Shown here piece after piece: positions 19,911-27,779 of a stretch of DNA of 64,000 nt. The notes beneath the pieces are model-generated. The model did not search any database and was not told where the DNA came from. It saw only the letters and a program-made list of their open reading frames with translations. The DNA is from Candidatus Bathyarchaeia archaeon (GTDB lineage Archaea; Thermoproteota; Bathyarchaeia; Bathyarchaeales; Bathycorpusculaceae). Location: positions 62,001-126,000 of the forward strand of contig JASEET010000001.1 in NCBI GenBank assembly GCA_030019335.1, in the 5' to 3' direction. The position numbers and the translations under genes are program-made. The stretch's first letter is position 1. Each line of letters starts with the position of its first letter.

Positions 19911-21140
19911 ATGGGAGTGTCGAAAATAATGGGTATAGACTTGGAAAAGCTCAGTGAATCAGAATTAATTAAGAGAGTTAAACAACACATTTTCTCGTTA
20001 GGTCTTAATGACGTGGCCTCCTATCTATGTAGATTGAATATGAAGTTTGGACTCGCAAAGATACACTACACTCAGTACAAGCTTGGGATGGAGCCGAACG
20101 CGACTTTTATATCGGCACCAGATGAAACCGTGACCAGAAACAAGGTTAGGTGGGAAAGCGGGATAGGCTACGGCGGAAAGGTCTCTTGGGGTAGCGGGGA
20201 AGACAAGGTCATTATTCTAGACGTGATGCCGAACGCATGTGGCATGCTTGTAGGGGGCATAAAAGACCCGCCAGAACCACGTGAAATCATAAACAATGTT
20301 TATGAGCTAGAACGAAATGAAGTGTTCATAGATGACGTAAAGGTGTCGTGGGACTTCCATGTAGGAAACCACTTTATAGGTGTGTTTAGGGTTGTAAAGG
20401 TTACCGAAATAGACCTACCTGACTACATTTTTATTATACACAGCGCCGCTCCCGAGTTGCAAGGAGAGAATCAGAGGGGGCTAGGCCTATACTACCATAA
20501 AAGTAGGGTTCTTAAGGAAATGATGAAGGAGGTAAAAACGCCCTTTGGTCCATGCAGGGTAGTTTTGGATGGAGATGCGAAGGAGTACTACGGGTTTTTT
20601 AGATACGTGGAAGAATTCGCGAAGAAGAGAAGGAGATTAGCTGCTATGGAGATTTTTGGAGATTTCATAGAGATAACAAACGAAACACATCAAGGCTTAC
20701 TAAACTATAATGAAATAGCGCTTGGGTGTCATCACATAAATCAACAAGGTCAGATGTTTCCAATAGCCCTGAGAGCAGGCTTACCCGCCTATATTGTTCG
20801 GGGAAACCTAAACCTCTCCGAAGAAACTATAGAGGCGCTCGGATTCTATAAAAGAGCCGAAAAACTCGGGGTCATGGATAAATTGAAAAATCTGAATATA
20901 CTACCCCACGGCGGGGGCTACACCTTCCCAGACATGTTAGAGGTGTCGGGAGAGGTGGAAATGGGTAATAAAAGATATTTCATAATCGAGATGAAGAGTG
21001 GGATAGGGCAGAAAATAATCTCTAGCATGGAGGGCATATCCTTCATGTACCGTGGTAGGGAAGTGGTTGTGAGAACCATGGAGTTAAGGATGTGTGATAT
21101 AGTAGCCCGCCTTATGCCCATCTATATTCTAAAGATATGA
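19911..21140 (+). CDS. divergent RtcB-like protein (RNA ligase superfamily homologue)
   Basis: Manual collinear match to RtcB blocks: ACGM~NCGV, VGNHFIGVFRVVKV~SGNHFLEVQVVDK, IIHSAAP...RGLG~MVHTGSRGLG, THQGLLNYNE~AHNIGKVEE, PHGGGY~CHGAGR, IVARLMPIYILK~LVARMRPIGVAK. Confidence 0.6.
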   Translation: MGVSKIMGIDLEKLSESELIKRVKQHIFSLGLNDVASYLCRLNMKFGLAKIHYTQYKLGMEPNATFISAPDETVTRNKVRWESGIGYGGKVSWGSGEDKVIILDVMPNACGMLVGGIKDPPEPREIINNVYELERNEVFIDDVKVSWDFHVGNHFIGVFRVVKVTEIDLPDYIFIIHSAAPELQGENQRGLGLYYHKSRVLKEMMKEVKTPFGPCRVVLDGDAKEYYGFFRYVEEFAKKRRRLAAMEIFGDFIEITNETHQGLLNYNEIALGCHHINQQGQMFPIALRAGLPAYIVRGNLNLSEETIEALGFYKRAEKLGVMDKLKNLNILPHGGGYTFPDMLEVSGEVEMGNKRYFIIEMKSGIGQKIISSMEGISFMYRGREVVVRTMELRMCDIVARLMPIYILKI

Positions 21141-21160
21141 GGGAAAAGAGGTGACTTTGA

Positions 21161-21283
21161 ATGGATGGGGGAAAGAAGAGGCACGAGAAAGCGGAGAAGG
21201 CGAAGAAACATACGGAGTACCTGAGAGAAAAGAAGAAAAAGAAGAATCAAGCTTCAAGGCCTGTCAAAAGAAAGAAGAGGTAG
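21161..21283 (+). CDS. tiny lysine/arginine-rich basic protein
   Basis: 40-aa ORF MDGGKKRHEKAEKAKKHTEYLREKKKKKNQASRPVKRKKR between two same-strand genes; absent from the ORF track. Confidence 0.5.
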   Translation: MDGGKKRHEKAEKAKKHTEYLREKKKKKNQASRPVKRKKR

Positions 21284-21294
21284 GTGTCGTTTAA

Positions 21295-21531
21295 ATGCCA
21301 ACGGCGTTTGTGTTGATAAACACGGAGATAGGTTCAGAAGCAGACGTATTAAAGGATTTGAAGAAAGTTGAAGGGGTAGATGAAGCCTCCGCTGTTTATG
21401 GAGTCTATGACATAATTGCAAGGGTTAGAGCGGAATCTATGGATAAGCTCAAGGAAATTGTAACTTGGCGTATTAGAAGGGTTGACAAGGTTAGGACGAC
21501 ATTAACGATGATAGTTGTGGAAGTCTCTTGA
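21295..21531 (+). CDS. Lrp/AsnC ligand-binding (RAM) domain protein
   Basis: TAFVLINTEIGSEADVLKDLKKVEGVDEASAVYGVYDIIARV; standalone 78 aa without HTH. Confidence 0.88.
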   Translation: MPTAFVLINTEIGSEADVLKDLKKVEGVDEASAVYGVYDIIARVRAESMDKLKEIVTWRIRRVDKVRTTLTMIVVEVS

Positions 21532-21622
21532 AAGTTGAGAAGAAGGAATTCGCATTCAGAACGTGGTGGCCTCAGCCTCCTTCAAACACGGCATCGACTT
21601 GGACGCCATAGTTGAGGCTTTT

Positions 21623-22522
21623 CTACACGTCCTGTACCGACCGAAAGTTTTCCATGGGCTCAAAAAAGGGGGATTTGCGGGGGACATCGCCACGAATGAG
21701 AACTATGGGTTTATGCTTTACTGTCTCAAGCATCTTCCAACTCACACCAGTCAACTTCACCTTAAATTTATCAGCCATATCCCATACGGTTGTTCCAGCA
21801 CCAAAACCTCTCACACGATTTGCAAAGTCAGCGATTTCTAATGCTTTTTCAGCATGTAATTTGCAGCCTGCCACAGCTATCGGTGTCGCTCTTCGTTTAA
21901 GCTTAAACATCCGCCCAATCAAATAAGCGATAAACCCGCCAAAGGAATGAACACTTTTTATAGGTTTTGGACGGGGTGTGAAATGGAAATTTCTAAATGA
22001 ATAGGTTTTATCAGTGTCTACGATTATCACGAAAACTTTCTTTCTCAGTCTTAACCATATTTGTTTGCGTATTTTTTCCGCTATTAGATCTGCATTATTC
22101 AACGGTAAACTCACGTAAGAATATGCCAAATTGCTCCCGTCAATGCCACCCTCAGAACCAAACATCAAAGCCTGCAACAAACCAGCATACTGCAGAGCAA
22201 CCTGTTTATGGCAACTCCCCAGCTTCAATGGATATTCACGGAGTTGGTGGAGCAGTTTTTTCCGAAAATGACACAATGAACCTAGAAAATAGCCCCAAAC
22301 TATTCGCATCCAATACTTGGCAATCAACTTTGCAATTAAACTTGGCTTAACCATGCTTTCGTTAACAATATTGTTTAACGCTGTTGAAATCGCCTTTTCC
22401 GATACTACCACAAAATCTCCATCAACTATTTTTCCCCTAACACCCTCGCTTATTTCTTCTAAATAGTTTCGTCCCGGTCGCCAATACGTCGTGACAATCC
22501 CTAGTGCTTTGTATTTAGCCAT
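21623..22522 (-). CDS. coenzyme F420-0:L-glutamate ligase (CofE)-like protein
   Basis: DGDFVVVSEKAIST, GSEGGIDGSNLAYSYVSLPLNNADLIAEKIR, VFVIIVDTD. Confidence 0.7.
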   Translation of the reverse strand: MAKYKALGIVTTYWRPGRNYLEEISEGVRGKIVDGDFVVVSEKAISTALNNIVNESMVKPSLIAKLIAKYWMRIVWGYFLGSLCHFRKKLLHQLREYPLKLGSCHKQVALQYAGLLQALMFGSEGGIDGSNLAYSYVSLPLNNADLIAEKIRKQIWLRLRKKVFVIIVDTDKTYSFRNFHFTPRPKPIKSVHSFGGFIAYLIGRMFKLKRRATPIAVAGCKLHAEKALEIADFANRVRGFGAGTTVWDMADKFKVKLTGVSWKMLETVKHKPIVLIRGDVPRKSPFFEPMENFRSVQDV

Positions 22523-22561
22523 TTACATCGCGTTGTTTTTTCTTCAAGAATGCGAATGGAA

Positions 22562-23260
22562 TTAAAGGCTTCGGAATCGTTTCTTTATTTCTTCAACATT
22601 GCATTCCGACGGTTTCATTTTTCCCTCAGGGCAGTAACCCAACTCTACGCAGGATGGACCAGCGTTTTCAAACAGTGCAGGTGCAACTTTCTTCACTTGT
22701 CTAAACATTTCAGTTGCAACTTCTCTTATTTCCCATTGAGAACGTGCACAGCATCTCAGATTGAAAAAATGCCGTAGTTCACGGGCGTTCATCGTCACGA
22801 TTATGTTTGTTTTGGCAGCATTTGGAAGAATAAATCTTGCATCCTCTTTCGGAATTCCTAACTTCAAAAGTTTCTGGTAAGTTTCCGAAATTTTCTCCAA
22901 TGTTCCATCGAACATTTTTTTAGCTTCTATGGTGTCTGCTATGCTTGGCGGTGTTACATATTTCTCAAGTGTGTCGTAGGTGACGTAGCGTTGGCTCTGC
23001 TGCGTATACGATGCAATACGATGCCTAACAAGTTCATGGGTCATAGCTCTTGACACGTCTTCAATGCTGAAGGTAAAGCCAGCATGCTCGATTACTGAAA
23101 CATGACCGTAACCGGTAACTCGCTTAATTATTCGCTTAGCTGTTTCGGAATCCATTTTTTCAAAGATTTCTGAGGGACCTTCCCTTTTTATTGATGTCGA
23201 TGCTGCTGTTCCGCAGAGCAGTTCAGCATCCGCTGTGTAACGGAGAAGTTTAACCTTCAA
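22562..23260 (-). CDS. thyX: flavin-dependent thymidylate synthase
   Basis: HELVRHRIASYTQQSQRYV ThyX motif; MNARELRHFFNLRCCARSQWEIR. Confidence 0.93.
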   Translation of the reverse strand: MKVKLLRYTADAELLCGTAASTSIKREGPSEIFEKMDSETAKRIIKRVTGYGHVSVIEHAGFTFSIEDVSRAMTHELVRHRIASYTQQSQRYVTYDTLEKYVTPPSIADTIEAKKMFDGTLEKISETYQKLLKLGIPKEDARFILPNAAKTNIIVTMNARELRHFFNLRCCARSQWEIREVATEMFRQVKKVAPALFENAGPSCVELGYCPEGKMKPSECNVEEIKKRFRSL

Positions 23261-23359
23261 CTTTTAACCTCACCTTTCACTTTAGCATGAAAGTAATAAA
23301 TTTGCTTTGTGTAAAAGAATTTGGGAGAAATGCTTAATTGGCAAGGGTAAAGAAAGCCA

Positions 23360-23995
23360 TTGATTTACATAAACGCGCTGTGCTTAAGTGAAAATGCAGA
23401 GAACCGGTTGCTTGGAAAGAGTCTGAAAGCTCAGTATACTAAATGGACGAAAACCCTCAATCTAAAAGACTTCTTAGTCTTTAATGAAACCATACAGAAA
23501 AACAAAGCCCAAATTGGAGTTGCACAGTTTTTCGGAAAATTTCGCGCATACGCATATGAAGAGTGTGTTTACCGTCTGCTACGAACAAAAATCCATATTC
23601 CAAAGCCCTTGCAGCTGTTTTGGGGTGAAAAATGTCTTGTTTGGCGGAAAGGCGGAAAAGAATATGCCCTAGAGTTTGATGTTTCCATAGGCAAGAAAAC
23701 AAACAATTTCGTTGAACCAGTCATGGTTCTTGAGGCTAAAGTGGAGCTGGATTCTGCACGGTTAAAAACGGCTTTGGCTTCCTTTGCTATTTTGAAGCAG
23801 TGGAACAGTGAAGCTGAATGCACCTTATTGTACGTGACTAAGGAGATAGACTCCACTCTCTTAGAATTAGCCAATTATTGGGTAGATGGAATCTTCCAAT
23901 TCAACCTTAAAAACGACGAGACAACATCTTTTTTTTTTAATTATGTAGCAAGATGTTGGCTAAATGTGAGTTATAAACATAAACAAAGACATTAG
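23360..23995 (+). CDS. hypothetical protein with PD-(D/E)XK nuclease-like core
   Basis: EYALEFDVSI...VMVLEAKVELD resembles the D...E-x-K core; unknown family. Confidence 0.5.
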   Translation: MIYINALCLSENAENRLLGKSLKAQYTKWTKTLNLKDFLVFNETIQKNKAQIGVAQFFGKFRAYAYEECVYRLLRTKIHIPKPLQLFWGEKCLVWRKGGKEYALEFDVSIGKKTNNFVEPVMVLEAKVELDSARLKTALASFAILKQWNSEAECTLLYVTKEIDSTLLELANYWVDGIFQFNLKNDETTSFFFNYVARCWLNVSYKHKQRH

Positions 23996-24077
23996 TAAAA
24001 CTTCACATGTTAACGAAGCGTTTGTCATGAGAAGATTCTTTATATGTTTGTGTGTGGAAGATTGTTGGTGGTGACGT

Positions 24078-24296
24078 TTGTTGGATAATGATAAGGTTAC
24101 TCTGGAAATGGTTTACGGCGAAGTTAAAAAAATGAGTGAAAAACTGGCTTTTATAGAAGATGTAATCGAAGAAGTTTTTATTAGAACTGTTCCAGAAGAG
24201 AGTCTGCCTAAAAAGGAACTTGAGGAAATTAAAAGCCGCATAGCAGAAATGAAAAAGGGAGACTACGCGACTTTAGAGGAAATTAAAAGTGCCTAA
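24078..24296 (+). CDS. antitoxin-like protein of a type II TA pair
   Basis: 72-aa acidic ORF overlapping the downstream RelE-like ORF by 8 nt. Confidence 0.7.
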   Translation: MLDNDKVTLEMVYGEVKKMSEKLAFIEDVIEEVFIRTVPEESLPKKELEEIKSRIAEMKKGDYATLEEIKSA

Positions 24297-24558
24297 ATAC
24301 AAAGTAGTCGTCCACAAGAAAGCTCACAGGTTTCTTCTCCAAATAAAAAGCGAGAATATAAAAAACGCCATTAAAAATGTCATGGCAAAATTAGAAAACT
24401 ATCCTTTTACACTTAAAGAAATGGACGTAACAAAAATCAGAGGATTAGAAAGAACTTTTAGAGTAAGAATAGGCAACTACAGAATAATATTCTACGTAGA
24501 GAAAGCAGAAAAGACAATTTACGTAACTCACATTGAGACAAGAAGAAAGGCATACTAG
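24289..24558 (+). CDS. RelE/ParE family toxin
   Basis: YKVVVHKKAHRFLLQIKSENIKNAIKN..LENYPF...KIRGLERTFRVRIGNYRIIFYVEKAEKTIYVTHIETRRKAY. Confidence 0.85.
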   Translation: MPKYKVVVHKKAHRFLLQIKSENIKNAIKNVMAKLENYPFTLKEMDVTKIRGLERTFRVRIGNYRIIFYVEKAEKTIYVTHIETRRKAY

Positions 24559-24627
24559 AAATTACGAAATTAATGTTTAAAGCTCCGAGACTGTTTTATG
24601 ATAACGGATGAACTAGCCTAAATGATG

Positions 24628-25680
24628 TTAGATGTGGGTGTAGACGCTGTTGCTTGTGTATCTTCCGCTTTCCATTTCCCTATCTATCTCATGCAGCAAC
24701 AATATTCGCCTAAATGTTGGTGGATGTGTTGAAAACCACGTGTTTACTTTTGACCATGCGGATTTTGCTTCTTTCTCCATGGCGAGTTCTAACTCTCTTT
24801 CGTCTAAGACCCCGTCTTTATCGAGGTCGTATTCTTGTTTCTTCGCCATTATACTCTGAACTTCTTGTTTGGCTAGTGCAGGATCGCCTATGTAGAAAGC
24901 TCTAGCTCCGGATGGCGGTTTAGGTGAAAGCGACAACCCGTAAGTAATCTTGGCTAGTGCACTTTGGAGGCTTCGAGGCGAGCCAGTTACGTAGGATGAG
25001 TAGGCATCGGCGTAGTGCTCCCGCAGTCTGCTAAGCTTCATCACGCATAGAAGCGAAATGATGTAGACTATGTAGGATATTATCCCAATTGCGAAGAATG
25101 CAGCACGTATGCTGCCCTCTTCTTTCCTCTTTGATGATGAACCAGCGAATCTTGCTGCCGTCCATGTCCCCCGGGCGACCAAATAGGCAAGTAGGGGAAG
25201 TGCTGAAAGCACAGTCATCACAATGTAGTCTTTATGTTTTATGTGTCCTAACTCGTGGCCGATTACGCCTTTAACTTCGTCTTTGTTTAGCTTTGTCAAC
25301 AGTCCTTCATGAACCCCTAGGGTGGCGTCACTGGCTGTTCTACCGAAAACAAAGGCGTTTGGCGTGCTATCTGGAACTATGGCTAGTTTTGGCATTGGTA
25401 TCTCGCTTTTATCTGCCAACTCCTTTACTGTAGATTCAAGCCACGGGTTTTCTCCGGATTTTAGATAGCGTAGGCGTGTTGAACTTCTAACAATGGCGGG
25501 TCCAATAAGATATTCAAGCAATATGAAAATAATTGTGCCAATTAATGCATAGATTAGGGGGAATTTAAGAATGAACATGATTGCCGCTAGGAATAGAGCA
25601 AATATGAAAGCCACTAGGAATATGGACGCCCCCATTGCAACCTTTAACTCGGCTAATCTGCCCAATAATCTCCCAGCCAT
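24628..25680 (-). CDS. htpX: HtpX-like M48 zinc metalloprotease with an embedded EF-hand loop
   Basis: GVIGHELGHIKHKD, multiple TMs, EHYADAYSS; C-terminal DLDKDGVLDERE. Confidence 0.9.
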   Translation of the reverse strand: MAGRLLGRLAELKVAMGASIFLVAFIFALFLAAIMFILKFPLIYALIGTIIFILLEYLIGPAIVRSSTRLRYLKSGENPWLESTVKELADKSEIPMPKLAIVPDSTPNAFVFGRTASDATLGVHEGLLTKLNKDEVKGVIGHELGHIKHKDYIVMTVLSALPLLAYLVARGTWTAARFAGSSSKRKEEGSIRAAFFAIGIISYIVYIISLLCVMKLSRLREHYADAYSSYVTGSPRSLQSALAKITYGLSLSPKPPSGARAFYIGDPALAKQEVQSIMAKKQEYDLDKDGVLDERELELAMEKEAKSAWSKVNTWFSTHPPTFRRILLLHEIDREMESGRYTSNSVYTHI

Positions 25681-25772
25681 ATTGATATAATAAAAATTGA
25701 ATTAAAGTTTTCTCAAGAATGCTCCGAGGAAAAACAAAATGGATTATTCAATACACTCAATCAACTACACAA

Positions 25773-26042
25773 TTACAACAAAAGGTCAGCTAAAACCTTC
25801 TCTAATTCGCTTTTGTCCTTCAAATTTCGAAAAATAGCCTTACCAGTCCCGTAAAGACGGAAAGAAACATTTTGGAAAGTTAGTTCAAAAATTATCCGAG
25901 AAATTGATTTCTCCATCTTTGCCTTTTGCAGAATCTTTGTGATTGCCTCGTCTTTCTTGTCATATTTGAATATTACAACAAAGTCTCTTTCTTCGCCACA
26001 TGTTTCTTCAATTCGGGCAACATAATCTTCAACGGCATTCAT
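25773..26042 (-). CDS. hypothetical protein, last gene of Fe-S assembly operon
   Basis: 89-aa ORF whose start overlaps the stop of the SufS-like gene at 26042. Confidence 0.65.
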   Translation of the reverse strand: MNAVEDYVARIEETCGEERDFVVIFKYDKKDEAITKILQKAKMEKSISRIIFELTFQNVSFRLYGTGKAIFRNLKDKSELEKVLADLLL

Positions 26043-27277
26043 TAAAACTGTTCAATCTCCTTTAAAACTTCAACAAACCGGTCGATTTCTTCGCGGGTAT
26101 TATAGATGTAGAAGCTCGCTCTGGCCGAGGATTTCAGATTAAATTTTTCGTGCAGCGGTTGGGCGCAGTGAAAGCCGCTTCTAATCATGATTCCATAGCT
26201 GTCAAGAAATAAGGCGATGTCATGCGAGCTTAAGCCATCAACACTGAAGGGAATTATTCCACATTTAACCGATGCATCTTTCGGTCCGTAAATCTTGACT
26301 TTTTCCAGTTCTTGCATGCGGCGCATGACATACTCCGTTAAAGTTTCCTCGTGTGCCTTGACATTTTCCATACCCACGTCCTTTAGGTATCTTACAGCTG
26401 CCATTAGACCCACACCACCAGAGATATTAGGTGTTCCAGCTTCAAACTTCCAAGGCAAATCATTCCAAGAAATTGAGCAACGCTTAGTTACCGTGTTAAA
26501 GGTAACCTCTCTTATCATTTCGCCTCCGCCGTGAAACGGCTCCATTTCCTCAAGAATTTCACGTTTACCATATAAAACGCCTATGCCTGTTGGCCCCAGC
26601 ATTTTATGCCCTGAAAAAGCAAGAAAATCTATATCCAAATCTTTAACACTCACAAGGAGATGGGGAACAGATTGTGCTCCATCCACAAGCACCAAGGCGC
26701 CATATTCATGCGCTATTTTAGCAACTTTTTTCACGTCGTTTATAACTCCTGTGACATTAGAGACATGTGACAAGCAAACCATTCTGGTTTTTTCAGAGAT
26801 TGCATTTTCAAAAGCCTCATAGTTTAGGGTTCCATCGTTTTTGACCCCCACGTATTTAACTTGGAACCCGTTTATTTTTGAAAGCATCTCCCAAGGAACT
26901 ATATTGCTGTGATGCTCCATCAATGTAACTAAAACTTCATCTTCTCCCTTTAAATTACGAAGACCCCAAGCGTAAGCAACAAGATTTATTGCTTCAGTTG
27001 TACCTCTCACAAAAATTATTTCTTCCATGCCATTCGCGTTAATGAATTTAGCAACCTCTTCATGGGCGTTTTCATAAAGTTCAGATGCTTCTTGGGAAAG
27101 TGTATGGATAGCCCTATGAACATTTGCATTACATTTTTCATAAAATTCTTTAATGGCTTCAATCACCTGTCTCGGTTTTTGGGTTGTCGCTGCATTGTCA
27201 AAGTAGATTAATGGGTGATTGTTTATTTTCCGCTTTAATATTGGAAAGTATTCCCTAATTTTGTAAGGGTCCAACAT
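26042..27277 (-). CDS. sufS: cysteine desulfurase, SufS type
   Basis: YFDNAATTQKPRQVIEAI, AFSGHKMLGPTGIGVLYG, RSGFHCAQPLHEKF. Confidence 0.93.
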   Translation of the reverse strand: MLDPYKIREYFPILKRKINNHPLIYFDNAATTQKPRQVIEAIKEFYEKCNANVHRAIHTLSQEASELYENAHEEVAKFINANGMEEIIFVRGTTEAINLVAYAWGLRNLKGEDEVLVTLMEHHSNIVPWEMLSKINGFQVKYVGVKNDGTLNYEAFENAISEKTRMVCLSHVSNVTGVINDVKKVAKIAHEYGALVLVDGAQSVPHLLVSVKDLDIDFLAFSGHKMLGPTGIGVLYGKREILEEMEPFHGGGEMIREVTFNTVTKRCSISWNDLPWKFEAGTPNISGGVGLMAAVRYLKDVGMENVKAHEETLTEYVMRRMQELEKVKIYGPKDASVKCGIIPFSVDGLSSHDIALFLDSYGIMIRSGFHCAQPLHEKFNLKSSARASFYIYNTREEIDRFVEVLKEIEQF

Positions 27278-27777
27278 TATTTTTCTTCCTCCATTTTCAT
27301 TCTTTTTGAAAGTATTTTCGCTAACTCTTCCTCTTCCAATGCTTGTTTTTCTTCAAAACTTGGTTCTTTCTGCAGCCAATCAGGAGAAAAATCCTTTCTT
27401 TTATAGTAAGTCCTGATGGCTCTTTTTAACGCTCCAACAGCCAAGATGCCGCAGTGGAACTTCACGCTTGGCAGCCCTCCAACAGCTTCTACCACGCTCT
27501 TCCAAGTGATTTTCCATGCCTCTTCAAGTTTCATCCCTTTAACCATCTCTGTGACTATGCTTGAAGTTGCTATGTTTGCGGCGCAGCCATAACTCTCAAA
27601 AGACGCTCTCTCAATAACATCCTGGTCGTTGATTTTTAGGTAAAAGGTTATCATGTCTCCGCATGCGGGGTTTCCAGCAACCGCTGTCACTGTAGCATCT
27701 TCCATTCTTCCAAGATTTTTAGGATTTCTAAACAGTTCGAGTATTTTCGGGTTATATGGTAGGGGCACTCGTGACAT
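27277..27777 (-). CDS. iscU: IscU/SufU-type Fe-S scaffold protein
   Basis: NPKNLGRMEDATVTAVAGNPACGDMITFYLKI, ESYGCAANIATSS, KFHCGILAVGAL. Confidence 0.93.
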   Translation of the reverse strand: MSRVPLPYNPKILELFRNPKNLGRMEDATVTAVAGNPACGDMITFYLKINDQDVIERASFESYGCAANIATSSIVTEMVKGMKLEEAWKITWKSVVEAVGGLPSVKFHCGILAVGALKRAIRTYYKRKDFSPDWLQKEPSFEEKQALEEEELAKILSKRMKMEEEK

Positions 27778-27779
27778 GG

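Noticed and set aside
21563-21926. Two overlapping plus-strand ORFs (92 and 104 aa)
   Set aside because: Both are antisense to the CofE-like gene and have no recognisable family.
23928-23945. T-rich homopolymer in the PD-(D/E)XK-like ORF as a frameshift site
   Set aside because: It lies close to the C-terminus and the frame continues sensibly; programmed frameshifting cannot be supported.
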